Source: Bombella intestini (GTDB taxonomy: Bacteria; Pseudomonadota; Alphaproteobacteria; Acetobacterales; Acetobacteraceae). Taken from it: a stretch of DNA of 64,000 nucleotides. Numbering within the stretch: position 1 is the stretch's first letter; each line of letters opens with the position of its first letter. The notes below the pieces were generated by a model that saw nothing but the letters and a program-made list of their open reading frames with translations, did no database searches and was not told the DNA's origin. The translations under genes were made by a program, and so were the position numbers. This document shows, piece by piece, positions 26,113 to 36,880 of the stretch. The stretch is taken from the NCBI RefSeq assembly GCF_002003665.1, contig NZ_JATM01000003.1, forward strand, positions 186,001 through 250,000, written 5' to 3'.

Positions 26113-27135
26113 GTGAGCTTCTCTGCGTCATCACGATTTGACGAGATTCCACCGCCCTATCAGCGGCGGGAGCGGGGGCAGGGCAGCCTTGTAACGGGTG
26201 CTGTGCTGCTCTCCCTGTTGCTGCATGGGGGGGTGTTGGTCTTTCTACTCTGGCACCCGCAGCCGCCGTTGCCGGAACCACCGGCAGAGCAGACGGTCAC
26301 TATGGTGTATGAGGCAGCCGGGGGTGCCCGTCCGGCTGCTCGGTCCACGCATAAGGCTGAAGTTTCGGCCCCACCTGCTCCGGTGGAGGCAAAGGCTCCC
26401 CCTACGCCACAGCCGCCTAAGCCGAAGCCAGTTGAACCACCGCCACCCGCTCCTCCGCCGCCTCGGCCTGTACAAGCCGCCCCGGAGCCGTCTCATGTGG
26501 CTGTGAAGACACCGGTTCAGCAGCGTGCCCCTGTGCGGGAAAAGGGCGAGGTGAGTGAGCAAGCAAAGCCGAAGCCGGAACCTGTGCATAAACAGGCGCA
26601 GGTAAAGGCACCGGAGCGTAAGGTGGAGAAGCCACCTGCCAAGCCGCAGCTTTCCCATACCCAGCAGGAGCATGAGGCTAAAAAGACGCAGGAGGACAGC
26701 CGTTCTCTGTTGGCTACGTTGGATGAGTATCGGAGCCAGGAGAAGCAAGAGCGTCCGCCTAAGGCGTTGCCTAATCAGGCACAGGGCGGGTCTCCTCGTG
26801 GCGGTGGCCGTCCTGATGGTGATACGGGTGCTTTGACGAGTGGCGAGCAGAATGCCATCGGGTCATCCGTACAGCGTTGCTATCAAGAAGATACACTGGC
26901 TCGAAACTACCAGAATTTCTCTGCACGTATGATGGTCACGGTGGATGCAGCCGGCGAAGCGCGCATGGTCACATTTTTGCCGGAGACTCGTGCCCGTATG
27001 GCAGCGGACCCGACCTATCGGGTTCAAGCCGAACGGGCCCGGGATGCCGTGCTGAGTCCTACCTGTTCCCGCCTGCCCGTACCCAAGCGCATGCTGGGGC
27101 AGGTGAGGCAGTTCCGTTTTCTGTTCAAGCCCTGA
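26113..27135 (+). CDS. tolA: Tol-Pal system protein TolA
   Basis: A 340-residue TolA-like protein with three parts. There is a cytoplasmic N-terminus and one membrane helix at about 26-47 (with SLLLHGG, as in TonB/TolA anchors). A long Pro/Lys/Glu/Ala-rich stalk of some 180 residues follows. The C-terminal domain has SSVQRCYQEDTLARNYQNF and two Cys that probably form a disulfide, as in TolA domain III. It links the TolQR motor to TolB-Pal. The stalk is proline-rich like TonB, not the Ala/Lys helix of E. coli TolA. The start is GTG at 26113 with AGGAGAGCCTGC upstream. The identity rests strongly on its position in the operon. Confidence 0.88.
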   Translation: MSFSASSRFDEIPPPYQRRERGQGSLVTGAVLLSLLLHGGVLVFLLWHPQPPLPEPPAEQTVTMVYEAAGGARPAARSTHKAEVSAPPAPVEAKAPPTPQPPKPKPVEPPPPAPPPPRPVQAAPEPSHVAVKTPVQQRAPVREKGEVSEQAKPKPEPVHKQAQVKAPERKVEKPPAKPQLSHTQQEHEAKKTQEDSRSLLATLDEYRSQEKQERPPKALPNQAQGGSPRGGGRPDGDTGALTSGEQNAIGSSVQRCYQEDTLARNYQNFSARMMVTVDAAGEARMVTFLPETRARMAADPTYRVQAERARDAVLSPTCSRLPVPKRMLGQVRQFRFLFKP

Positions 27136-27160
27136 GGCTGGATTTATCTGAGGTTATTGC

Positions 27161-28531
27161 ATGTCCTTTTTTTCTGATACCGAGGCTGAACTTCTTCAGA
27201 AGCATCTTTCTCGCCGCTCCCTGCTTGGTGGGGTTGCTGCGGGCGGTGTTCTTGTTACGCCTCTGGCCTTGCTGGGAAGTCGTAGCGCACGGGCTGCTAG
27301 CGGAAACGCCCCAGCAGAGATCACAGTGGCCGGGGCTCATCAGGCACCCATTCCCATTGTGATTCCAGATTTTGGACCGGGTCTGGGGAATCAGATTTCC
27401 AGTGTGATTTCTTCTGACCTTTCCAGCACGGGGCTGTTTCAGGTCATGGGGGGTACGGTACCGGCTTCTGTTCAGCCGGACTTCTCAGCATTGAAGGCTC
27501 GTGGTGCCCGTGTAGCTGTGGCCGGGAGTGCTGCAGGGTCTGACCATGTGCGGGTGGAGGTGCGCCTGTGGGATGTCGTGGCAGGCCAACAGATGGAAGG
27601 CCGGGCCTATACGGCTTCTCCGAGCAACTGGCGTCGTATCGCTCATATTATTGCCGATTCTATCTATAAGCGTCTGCTGGGTGAGGATGGGTATTTTGAT
27701 ACTCGTATCGCTTATATCTCCCGGACAGGCCCGCGCCGCCATCAGGCCACACGTCTGGCCATTATGGATCAGGACGGTGCCAATGCTCATATGCTGACTA
27801 ATGGCAACTGGCTGACGTTGGAGCCACGCTTCAGCCCCATTAGTGAGCAGCTGGCCTTCCTGTCTTACGCTAATAATCGCCCTCGTGTGTATGTGTATGA
27901 CCTCAATACGGGGCAGCAGACTATTCTTGGGACGTTTGAGGGTATCTCTTTTGCGCCTCGCTTCTCTCCAGATGGGCGCAGCATCATCCTGTCTGCCACG
28001 ACTAAGGATGGTGGGGCGGATCTGTATCTGATCGATCTGGCCACCCAGCACCGTCGCCGTCTGACATCGGCACCGGGTGTGATTGATACTAGCCCGTGCT
28101 TTAGCCCGGATGGTCAGAGCATTGTCTTTAACTCCGACCGTGGTGGCTCGCCGCAACTTTATGTGATGAGTGCAAACGGTGGAAATGCTCATCGCATTTC
28201 TTACGGTAATGGTCACTATGGGTCGCCGGTATGGTCCCCGAGGGGTGACCAGATTGCTTTCGTCCGTATTGGCTCTGGTGGGTTCACCCTCGGCGTGATG
28301 GGGCCGGATGGTGTTGGGGAGCGGTCTCTGACACAAGGTTTTACTGTGGAGAGCCCAAGTTTCGCACCAAATGGTCGGGCACTGGCCTTCTGCCGCCAGA
28401 ATGCAGCGGGTGCCGGTGGTGCGGGCTTTACCTCTTCTGTCGCTGTGATTGACGTAGCGGGTTTCAATGAGCATATCATTCCCACTACGACAGGGGCTTC
28501 TGATCCAGCATGGTCGCCGTTGCGGCGCTAA
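27161..28531 (+). CDS. tolB: Tol-Pal system beta-propeller protein TolB, with Tat-like signal
   Basis: A 456-residue periplasmic protein. The TolB amino-terminal domain follows the signal peptide (IPIVIPDFGPGLGNQISSVI). The six-bladed propeller comes next, with repeated WD40-like units such as PRFSPDGRSIILSATTKDGG, CFSPDGQSIVFNSDRGG and PVWSPRGDQIAFVR. TolB binds Pal and TolA. The signal region is odd: HLSRRSLLGG at residues 15-24 precedes the hydrophobic stretch and matches the twin-arginine pattern S-R-R-x-L-L, so export by Tat instead of Sec is possible. The cut site is near SARAASG. It is followed by a 154-nt gap, then pal. Confidence 0.95.
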   Translation: MSFFSDTEAELLQKHLSRRSLLGGVAAGGVLVTPLALLGSRSARAASGNAPAEITVAGAHQAPIPIVIPDFGPGLGNQISSVISSDLSSTGLFQVMGGTVPASVQPDFSALKARGARVAVAGSAAGSDHVRVEVRLWDVVAGQQMEGRAYTASPSNWRRIAHIIADSIYKRLLGEDGYFDTRIAYISRTGPRRHQATRLAIMDQDGANAHMLTNGNWLTLEPRFSPISEQLAFLSYANNRPRVYVYDLNTGQQTILGTFEGISFAPRFSPDGRSIILSATTKDGGADLYLIDLATQHRRRLTSAPGVIDTSPCFSPDGQSIVFNSDRGGSPQLYVMSANGGNAHRISYGNGHYGSPVWSPRGDQIAFVRIGSGGFTLGVMGPDGVGERSLTQGFTVESPSFAPNGRALAFCRQNAAGAGGAGFTSSVAVIDVAGFNEHIIPTTTGASDPAWSPLRR

Positions 28532-28685
28532 GCGTAGGGAACGGTTGTTTGGGGCTGTGGGAGACGTTGCGCTTCCATGGCTCTGGTAGCCCTTGGGGCT
28601 GCCATGCGTCTTTCCTCACCTGCATCTTGCGGGTGGGTGAAAACTCCCCCATTTACTGGGGTGCATCTTTTTGCAGGAGATTGTC

Positions 28686-29168
28686 ATGAAGTTGAAGATG
28701 TTCGCTGTGCTGGGTATGGCCTGCGCTCTGACCGCTTGTAGTGGTGACCATAAGAACCACGATAATGACGGTGATGGGCAGAACACCCAGCAGATGAGTC
28801 AGGGCCCTGTTCCGGGTAGTCAGGCTGATCTGGTCGCCACTGCCGGGGACCGTGTTTATTTCGAGCTGAATAAGAATCAGCTTAACAGCGAAGGTCGTGC
28901 CACGCTGGACAAGCAGGCTGCTTGGCTGGCTCGCTACCCTCAGGTCAACATCCTGGTTGCTGGTAACTGCGATGACCGTGGTACGGAAGAGTACAACATT
29001 GCTCTTGGCCAGCGTCGTGCTAACGCTGCTCGTGAGTATCTGGAAGCCAAGGGCGTGGCTCCGGCCCGTATCATGACGATCTCTTACGGCAAAGACCGCC
29101 CGACAGCTGATGGTGATACACCAGAAGCATGGGCACAGAACCGTAACGCCATTACGTCTGTCCGCTAA
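28686..29168 (+). CDS. pal: Peptidoglycan-associated lipoprotein Pal
   Basis: A 160-residue outer-membrane lipoprotein. The signal peptide ends in the lipobox LTAC, so Cys is lipidated near residue 18. An Asp/Asn/His-rich linker follows. The OmpA-like peptidoglycan-binding domain is complete: RVYFELNKNQLN, then AGNCDDRGTEEYNIALGQRR, with the Asp and Arg that hold diaminopimelate. The start at 28686 has AGGAGATTGTC directly upstream. Pal fixes the outer membrane to the wall and is recycled by TolB/TolA. A hairpin at 28584-28604 (TGGTAGCCC/GGGCTGCCA) in the gap before the gene could adjust its expression relative to tolB. Confidence 0.97.
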   Translation: MKLKMFAVLGMACALTACSGDHKNHDNDGDGQNTQQMSQGPVPGSQADLVATAGDRVYFELNKNQLNSEGRATLDKQAAWLARYPQVNILVAGNCDDRGTEEYNIALGQRRANAAREYLEAKGVAPARIMTISYGKDRPTADGDTPEAWAQNRNAITSVR

Positions 29169-29225
29169 AGCAGGCCCGGTTCCGGGAAACCTGTAGGAGG
29201 GGCAGCGGTGCCCTTTCAGCAAAGG

Positions 29226-29257
29226 TCGGGCCGGTTTTCTTAACCGGCCCGATTTTT
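29226..29257 (+). terminator. Intrinsic terminator after pal
   Basis: TCGGGCCGGTT (29226-29236) and AACCGGCCCGA (29242-29252) form a perfect 11-bp stem followed by TTTTT. It separates pal from cpoB. Confidence 0.92.
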
Positions 29258-29294
29258 ATGTGCGATTATTGCCTGTCCGTTGGGAGATGAGATC

Positions 29295-30215
29295 ATGCGT
29301 CATTCTGCTCGGCCCGTTCTGGGGCCTGTTTCAGCCACTCTGAAGGGAGCGTTGGGGGCCTTGCTGCTTTCCTGCACGGCGATTGCACCGCTCGGCTCCG
29401 CATGGGCGGATACTGGTCTCTCGCGCGAAGCCATTATGCAGCAACATCAGGCACTGGCCCGTCAGCATGGTGGTAGCAGTGACGATGGCACAGGCAGTCT
29501 TGATGATCAGGGAGATGATTTGTCCGCTCCCTTGCCGGTAGCATCTAGCAGTAGTGGAAGTAGGTCTTCTGAAGGAAGCTCTTCAAGCCGTACTAGCGGG
29601 GACTTGGTTGCCAACCTGCTGGAGCGTGTGAATTCTCTGGAAGGTCAGGTACGGGAGATGCATGGCCAGATAGAGCAGATGAGCAATCAGCTTCATCAGG
29701 ATGAAGCGACGACGACCAAGCAGCTTGGGGATATGCAGTTTGCTCTTGAGAATGGCCATCATACCGCAGCTCGTCCCTCTACCGTAGCTGAAACATCTGC
29801 TACGGCTCCAGCAGCCGCACCGCATGTGGCTTCTGCCACGGAGGCGTTGCAGGCTGGTCGTGCGGCTCTGAAGGCCCATCAGTATGAGACGGCTGAAACA
29901 CAGGCCCGTCAGGCACTTAAGCAGAGCAAAACAGGGTGGAGCCACACAGAGGCCCAGTACCTACTGGCGCAGTCCCTTGCTGGTCAGAAATCCTACAAGA
30001 ATGCGGCTCTGACTTATTACGATGTATATAGCCACTCGCCGGAGTCCCCTCGGGCACCAGAGGCTTTGTTGGGTGTTTCGGCTTCTATGCTGGCATTGGG
30101 TAATAAGACGGCCTCTTGTGAGGCATTGCGGCGGCTGCATAAAGAATTTCCCAATGCTTCGGCTCGTGTGAAGTCTTCTGAGAAAATCTTCAGTGAACGG
30201 GCTGGCTGTCATTAA
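29295..30215 (+). CDS. cpoB: Tol-Pal system accessory protein CpoB (YbgF)
   Basis: A 306-residue periplasmic protein. It has an Ala-rich signal peptide ending near SAWADTG, a Ser/Asp-rich low-complexity segment, a coiled coil (LLERVNSLEGQVREMHGQIE, continuing to about residue 145) that would trimerise, and a C-terminal TPR domain. The TPR domain reads like CpoB: SYKNAALTYYDVYSHSPESP followed by EALLGVSASMLALGN. CpoB coordinates cell-wall synthesis with Tol-driven constriction. The start ATG at 29295 has GGGAGATGAGATC upstream. The 3' end overlaps the proposed tilS start by 23 nt. Confidence 0.9.
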   Translation: MRHSARPVLGPVSATLKGALGALLLSCTAIAPLGSAWADTGLSREAIMQQHQALARQHGGSSDDGTGSLDDQGDDLSAPLPVASSSSGSRSSEGSSSSRTSGDLVANLLERVNSLEGQVREMHGQIEQMSNQLHQDEATTTKQLGDMQFALENGHHTAARPSTVAETSATAPAAAPHVASATEALQAGRAALKAHQYETAETQARQALKQSKTGWSHTEAQYLLAQSLAGQKSYKNAALTYYDVYSHSPESPRAPEALLGVSASMLALGNKTASCEALRRLHKEFPNASARVKSSEKIFSERAGCH

Positions 30216-31467
30216 AAATAACGTCAGAGAGGCCAGAGAAGAAGAGCCCGTCACGCAGAGTGAATTCTCATCTCTTATGGAGCGGCTCGGGCCTATAGGG
30301 CCGGATGAGGCGGCGCATCCGCTCTGTATGGCGGTATCCGGTGGTGGGGACTCCATGGCTTTGGCGTTGCTGGCTCGGCGATGGCGGCAGAATGTTCTGG
30401 CTCTGGTCGTGGATCATGCTCTGCGCCCAGAATCAGCCGAGGAAGCCGCCTTAACCTGCCAGCGTTTGGCTGCGTTAGATATTCCTTCACGGCAACTTAC
30501 GTTGGGACCTTTGAAACCCGGCGGTATGCAGCAGCGGGCCAGAGAAGCACGGTTTGAAATACTGGAAGCTGCTTGTGTTGAAGCGGGCGGGTCCGTTCTT
30601 TTGGTCGCTCACCATGAGGCAGATCAGGAAGAAACGCTCTGGATGCGTCAGGAGCGGGGGAGTGGGACCCGAGGGCTATGTGGCATGGCAACCCGCACCG
30701 TGAGAGGGCGGATCACGTTGCTGCGGCCATTGCTGGGCATCAGGCCAGAACGCCTGCGGGAGACGCTGCGGCAAGCGGGCGTGGTTTGGTGTGAAGACCC
30801 TTCTAATCAGAATCGCCGGTTTCGCCGTGTAGAAGTCCGGCAGGACCTGACTGATGATGAGCGGCAGGAGATGCATGATGTCAGGCAACGGGCCTGTGCT
30901 GCACAACGAGGCACGGAGCAGCAGCTGGCAGTAAAGGCCGCCCGCTATGTGGCGTGGCAGCCGGAAGGCTGGCTGAAATTTGCCCCCGATGCTCTTTTGC
31001 CCCCATTAGGGGATGAGTTGCTGGGGCGGTTGATCCGCCTTGTGGGTGGGCAGGAGTATGTGCCAGAGCGTCAGGCCGTTTCGGCTTTACGGCAGGCGGG
31101 GACGGGGTCTCTAGGGCGGACCTGCCTTGCCTCCCTTCGGGGGCGGGAAGTTGGTTGGATGCTGTATCGTGAAGCCCGGAATTTAGAAGAGAAAGTACCG
31201 GCTCGGCATGGGCAATGCTGGGATGGGCGTTGGCGTTATTTAGGGTCGGACCGCCCGGATGCGGTGATTGCGGCTCTCGGGCCGCATCGGCGGGAGGGGC
31301 GTGGTATACCGGCCTGCGTTCTGCCCGCTTTGCCTGCTCTGTGGAGCGGGGATGAGCTGCTTGCCGTACCAGAGGGGATGAGGGGGCTGCGTCCCGACCT
31401 GCCCCGTGTAACCTTTGTGTGGGATGGGGGATCTCCCTTGACAGGGGAACGGGATTGGAACGGCTGA
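30193..31467 (+). CDS. tilS: tRNA(Ile)-lysidine synthetase TilS
   Basis: A 424-residue enzyme that attaches lysine to C34 of tRNA-Ile(CAU), converting it to an AUA reader. The PP-loop motif SGGGDSMAL lies near residues 49-57, and the conserved block usually seen as HHxxDQxET is HHEADQEET here. The RPLLGIRPERLRE segment and CEDPSNQNRRFRR complete the N-type ATPase core. The start is uncertain: GTG at 30193 overlaps cpoB, while ATG at 30277 lacks a ribosome site. The position between cpoB and ftsH is common in alphaproteobacteria. Confidence 0.92.
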   Translation: MNGLAVIKNNVREAREEEPVTQSEFSSLMERLGPIGPDEAAHPLCMAVSGGGDSMALALLARRWRQNVLALVVDHALRPESAEEAALTCQRLAALDIPSRQLTLGPLKPGGMQQRAREARFEILEAACVEAGGSVLLVAHHEADQEETLWMRQERGSGTRGLCGMATRTVRGRITLLRPLLGIRPERLRETLRQAGVVWCEDPSNQNRRFRRVEVRQDLTDDERQEMHDVRQRACAAQRGTEQQLAVKAARYVAWQPEGWLKFAPDALLPPLGDELLGRLIRLVGGQEYVPERQAVSALRQAGTGSLGRTCLASLRGREVGWMLYREARNLEEKVPARHGQCWDGRWRYLGSDRPDAVIAALGPHRREGRGIPACVLPALPALWSGDELLAVPEGMRGLRPDLPRVTFVWDGGSPLTGERDWNG

Positions 31468-31617
31468 AACCAGCTTGATAAATGCGGCAAGATGAGGGTT
31501 TTTCATCCATTTTACCCCGATGGGGGTGGGAACGCTGCCAGAAATACCTATCTTGAAGGGACTAAGTGTGGTGTGGGCCTTTGCTCCTGCGCCCCGATTT
31601 GTGAGGTTTTTGTAGAG

Positions 31618-33507
<1,890 letters not shown>

Positions 33508-33535
33508 TATAATAGACTGTTCGCTGATAATTGGG

Positions 33536-33572
33536 ACGGGCGTATGGCGGTGGCTATACGCCCGTTTTGTTT
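33536..33572 (+). terminator. Intrinsic terminator after ftsH
   Basis: ACGGGCGTAT (33536-33545) pairs with ATACGCCCGT (33556-33565), a perfect 10-bp stem with a 10-nt loop, followed by TTTGTTT. It lies 28 nt after the ftsH stop. Confidence 0.88.
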
Positions 33573-33700
33573 ACGAAATGCTTGCGTATCAAGGGAATGG
33601 CTGGCATTTCAGGGGGCGTTTCACGGTGTAACAGGTGGGCCTGTCCTGTCGGCGACCGGTAGAAAGCAGGCAGAGAGACAGAAAATACAGAGGGGAAGTC

Positions 33701-35071
33701 ATGGCAGACAAGCGGATGTTTTTCGGCACTGACGGTATCCGTGGTACGGCCAATACGGCACCCATGACGGTTGAGATCGCTCAGAAGTTGGGGCAGGCGG
33801 CGGGACTTTATTTCTGCCGACAGGGAGAGACGGGGAGACAGCACCGTCATACGGTCGTTCTCGGTAAGGATACACGCCTTTCCGGTTATATGATTGAATG
33901 TGCCCTGGTCTCGGGGTTTTTGTCCGCTGGTGTGGATGTGGTGTTGCTGGGTCCTCTGCCAACCCCGGCTGTTGCTTTCCTTACACGGTCTCTGAGGGCC
34001 GATCTGGGGGTTATGATTTCAGCCTCTCATAATCCATTTACGGATAATGGGATTAAGCTGTTCGGTCCGGATGGGTTCAAGCTCTCCGATGCGGTGGAGA
34101 AAGAGATTGAGGCCCTCATGGCAGAAGACTTGAGCGGCCAGCTAGCTTCTCCTGCAGCTATAGGGCGAGCCTCTCGCCTGAATGACGCAGCCGGGCGGTA
34201 TATTGAGAGTGTTAAATCATCCTTTCCCCGTGGGTTGCGTTTGGATGGTCTGAAGATTGTCCTAGATTGTGCGCATGGCTCTGCCTATCGTGTGGCACCT
34301 GCCGCCTTGTGGGAGCTTGGGGCAGAGGTCATCACCATAGGGGCTTCGCCGGATGGTCTGAACATCAATGATGGTGTTGGCTCTACTCATCCAGAGGCTC
34401 TTTGCGAGGCGGTGCGTGCCAATAAGGCTGATTGCGGCATTGCGCTTGATGGCGATGCGGACCGTGTCCTGTTTGCTAATGAACGTGGCGAGTTGGTAGA
34501 TGGTGACCAGATACTGGCCCTTATCGCCACGCTCTGGAAGCGTATGGGATGGCTGAATGGTACCGAGATTGTAGCGACTGTTATGTCCAATATCGGGCTG
34601 GAAGAGTATCTGAAAACACAGGGGCTGAGCCTGCATCGTACAGCGGTTGGTGATCGTTACGTTGTAGAGCGTATGCGTCAAACTGGTGGCAATCTGGGCG
34701 GGGAACAGTCTGGCCACATGGTGTTGTCCGACCATGCTACAACGGGGGATGGTCTTCTGGCCGCCCTACAGGTACTGGCGGCTCTGGTAGACTCTGGCAG
34801 GCCTGCCAGTGAGCTTTGCCACCTTTTCACGCCATATCCGCAGACATTGAAGAATGTACCCTATAAGGGGACGAATCCTATGCAGAACCCGGCTCTAGGA
34901 GAGACTGTCCGCTGGGCGGAAGAGCAGCTTGCTGGGAAGGGACGTCTCGTTTTGCGGGCTAGTGGAACGGAACCTTTGATCCGTGTGATGGTGGAAGCTC
35001 GGGATGAGGCACTAGTAGCGGATGTGGTGGAGCGGGTCAGTGCTCACATCCAGCAGTTGGCAGCGCGCTAA
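33701..35071 (+). CDS. glmM: Phosphoglucosamine mutase
   Basis: A 456-residue enzyme interconverting glucosamine-6-phosphate and glucosamine-1-phosphate on the way to UDP-GlcNAc. The phosphoserine loop is [18 protein letters not shown] near residues 102-119. The metal loop is [11 protein letters not shown] near 246-256, the sugar-binding loop GGEQSGHMV near 335-343, and the phosphate loop [14 protein letters not shown] near the C-terminus. The start at 33701 ([15 protein letters not shown]) has AGGGGAAGTC upstream; 22 in-frame codons before it lack similarity. It is monocistronic between two terminators. Confidence 0.97.
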   Translation: MADKRMFFGTDGIRGTANTAPMTVEIAQKLGQAAGLYFCRQGETGRQHRHTVVLGKDTRLSGYMIECALVSGFLSAGVDVVLLGPLPTPAVAFLTRSLRADLGVMISASHNPFTDNGIKLFGPDGFKLSDAVEKEIEALMAEDLSGQLASPAAIGRASRLNDAAGRYIESVKSSFPRGLRLDGLKIVLDCAHGSAYRVAPAALWELGAEVITIGASPDGLNINDGVGSTHPEALCEAVRANKADCGIALDGDADRVLFANERGELVDGDQILALIATLWKRMGWLNGTEIVATVMSNIGLEEYLKTQGLSLHRTAVGDRYVVERMRQTGGNLGGEQSGHMVLSDHATTGDGLLAALQVLAALVDSGRPASELCHLFTPYPQTLKNVPYKGTNPMQNPALGETVRWAEEQLAGKGRLVLRASGTEPLIRVMVEARDEALVADVVERVSAHIQQLAAR

Positions 35072-35100
35072 ACAATACATTAGGATTCTGCGCAGAGAAG

Positions 35101-35134
35101 AAGCCCCCGAGCCTATGGCACCGGGGGCTTTTTG
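35101..35134 (+). terminator. Intrinsic terminator after glmM
   Basis: AAGCCCCCG (35101-35109) and CGGGGGCTT (35122-35130) form a 9-bp stem followed by TTTG. It may serve in both directions between glmM and the convergent regulator gene. Confidence 0.88.
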
Positions 35135-35193
35135 TTAGATCATTGGTAGCGTAGGAGGGAGGGGCTGACTCGGCATCCGCCCCTTTTTCCGTT

Positions 35194-35943
35194 TTAGCCC
35201 GCCTGACGCATGGGGGGAGTCCCGTCAGAAAAGGTCTGCGGGGCAACATGGTTAGCACTGTTGGAGACAACGGCTGGGTCTTGCAGAATGTAGCCACGGC
35301 CCCAGACGGTCGTGATCATATGTTCAGCCCCAAAACGCTGGAGCTTACGGCGCAGCTTGCAGATGAACACATCGATGATCTTCATCTCGGGTTCATCAAT
35401 ACCGCCATAGAGGTGATTCAGGAACATATCCTTGGTAAGGACAGCACCCTTACGCAGAAGGAGCAGCTCCAGAATGGAGTATTCTTTGCTGGTCAGGTGC
35501 AGGAAGTGACCATTGACGCTGACCATCCGGCTCTCTAGGTCCAGCTCTAGCGGGCCGACACGCAGACGTGGCTCGGAGATGCCATAGGCACGGCGGGTTA
35601 GGGCCTGAATACGGGCCTGTGCCTCGTTCATGTCGAAGGGCTTCGTCACATAGTCATCAGCACCAGCGGAGAAGGCAGAAACCTTGGTGGAGGAATCCAT
35701 CCGGGCAGACAAAACCATAATAGGCGTTGCGATGCGGGAGCGCCGAAGCTGGCGGATCAGTTCTTCCCCTGGTAGGTCAGCCAAGTTCAGCTCGGTTATG
35801 AAAAGATCATAATCGTAGTGCTTGAACATGTTGAGAGCTTCATCAGCGGTTCTGACATGATCGACCGCATAAGAAGATTTTTCCAACACCTTCACCAGAT
35901 GGTTCACCGCAACGCTGTCGGTATCAGCGATGAGAATACGCAT
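35194..35943 (-). CDS. ctrA: CtrA-like response regulator with Glu at the phospho-acceptor position
   Basis: A 249-residue OmpR-type regulator. The DNA-binding half is close to CtrA, the alphaproteobacterial cell-cycle regulator: LTSKEYSILELLLLRKGAVL, KDMFLNHLYGGIDEPEMKII and FICKLRRKL, with VWGRGYIL. The receiver is altered. The phospho-acceptor, Asp51 in Caulobacter CtrA (LDLNLPD), is Glu51 here (TELNLAD), and the codon on the minus strand is a clear GAG. The upstream acidic pair Glu7-Asp8 is Asp7-Thr8; Ser79 and Lys101 are kept. The C-terminus is RQAG instead of the Ala-Ala degron. The start at 35943 has AGGGGAGTT upstream. It is probably active without phosphorylation (inference). Confidence 0.88.
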   Translation of the reverse strand: MRILIADTDSVAVNHLVKVLEKSSYAVDHVRTADEALNMFKHYDYDLFITELNLADLPGEELIRQLRRSRIATPIMVLSARMDSSTKVSAFSAGADDYVTKPFDMNEAQARIQALTRRAYGISEPRLRVGPLELDLESRMVSVNGHFLHLTSKEYSILELLLLRKGAVLTKDMFLNHLYGGIDEPEMKIIDVFICKLRRKLQRFGAEHMITTVWGRGYILQDPAVVSNSANHVAPQTFSDGTPPMRQAG

Positions 35944-36427
35944 AATTTCAACTCCCCTTGGACTGGTTGTAGTATGGAAGATATTTTTTATAGGATGCAA
36001 CCTTTGATTGTTTTTCTTGTAATCCATACAACTAGAACAGGAGCTACTTCTGCTCTCCGTATGGGGCATTTTTGTGTTGAGTAGATGATAATTTAATGTC
36101 GTCTTTTGCACTGAGGAAGAAAATAAGGGGAATGGGCTTCAATAATTAAGATGAATACTTATCCCTTTGTGTGTAACTATCTATGTATATTCAATTTTTG
36201 GCGAATATCACAGGAACGTGAAAAGCGTTTTACTAAATAAAGAAAAAATTAAAATAAGCATGAAGCCACATTAGAGCAAATTACCGAACACACTTATCGG
36301 AATAACTTTTCTTTTTTTACGGAGTTGGAGCCGCTTAATAATTTTTTACGCAAAGAAATAAAACCGCTTTACTCCCATTTTTATAGAGCAAAATAATATA
36401 ATTAGGATTTTGGAAGTCCGAATCGCT
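35944..36427. other. 484-nt A+T-rich non-coding region upstream of the CtrA-like gene
   Basis: No gene is seen in either strand. The stretch is markedly richer in A+T than the rest of the window and should hold the regulator promoter, probably in its left part, where TATAAAAAATATC lies on the minus strand near 35975-35995. TTAA-N7-TTAC at 36335-36349 is one base short of the CtrA box TTAA-N7-TTAA. The distance to the gene is over 390 nt, so its relevance is unclear. A GANTC methylation site (GAATC) lies near 36420. Confidence 0.5.
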
Positions 36428-36880
36428 TTAGGCGTCGCCGGGCTCTGTCGTGCTGGATGCCAGAAGCTGGGTGATCTGCTCTGGCGTGCCAATCAGCGCA
36501 CAAGCAACAGGGTGCGTCCTGTCTGCAACCAGTACAAGGCGTGTCTGTGCAGAGCTAGGAAAGAGGTCAGTCTCTAGCGTGAAGACAGACGCATCTTGCT
36601 GCCCCTGTGCCTCCGCCTCGCGGGCCGCCTCGCTAAGGAGGCGGGCGCTGATGCGCTCCAGCGCAGGGAGGAGGCGGCTAGCTGTTTGCTCTTCCGTCTC
36701 ACCGCCCTCCGTTGTGGAGTGGCGGTGATGGGCGATGAGCTCGTTCCATCCTGCACGGGTTAGGAAACTAGGAATCCCCGCCTCTGGTGTAGTGCGTTCG
36801 GCACGAAGGATGAGGCCGTTCTGAGCAAGGGAGAGGATATCCAGTTTGGGCAGGCGGGTTGGATCAAGCGTGATGGCCAT
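36428..36880 (-). CDS. Hypothetical protein coupled to the M29 aminopeptidase gene
   Basis: A 150-residue protein that I do not recognise. It has no signal peptide or membrane segment. The middle (residues about 50-90) is a Glu/Ala-rich helix-forming stretch (EEQTASRLLPALERISARLL). The C-terminal half reads like an alternating beta-alpha fold (TRLVLVADRTHPVACALIG, then PEQITQLLASS). Its ATG overlaps the aminopeptidase stop as TAATG, so it is translated by coupling. An alternative GTG start three codons upstream (36889) is possible. The order suggests a partner or accessory protein of the aminopeptidase, but nothing in its sequence proves this. Confidence 0.7.
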   Translation of the reverse strand: MAITLDPTRLPKLDILSLAQNGLILRAERTTPEAGIPSFLTRAGWNELIAHHRHSTTEGGETEEQTASRLLPALERISARLLSEAAREAEAQGQQDASVFTLETDLFPSSAQTRLVLVADRTHPVACALIGTPEQITQLLASSTTEPGDA

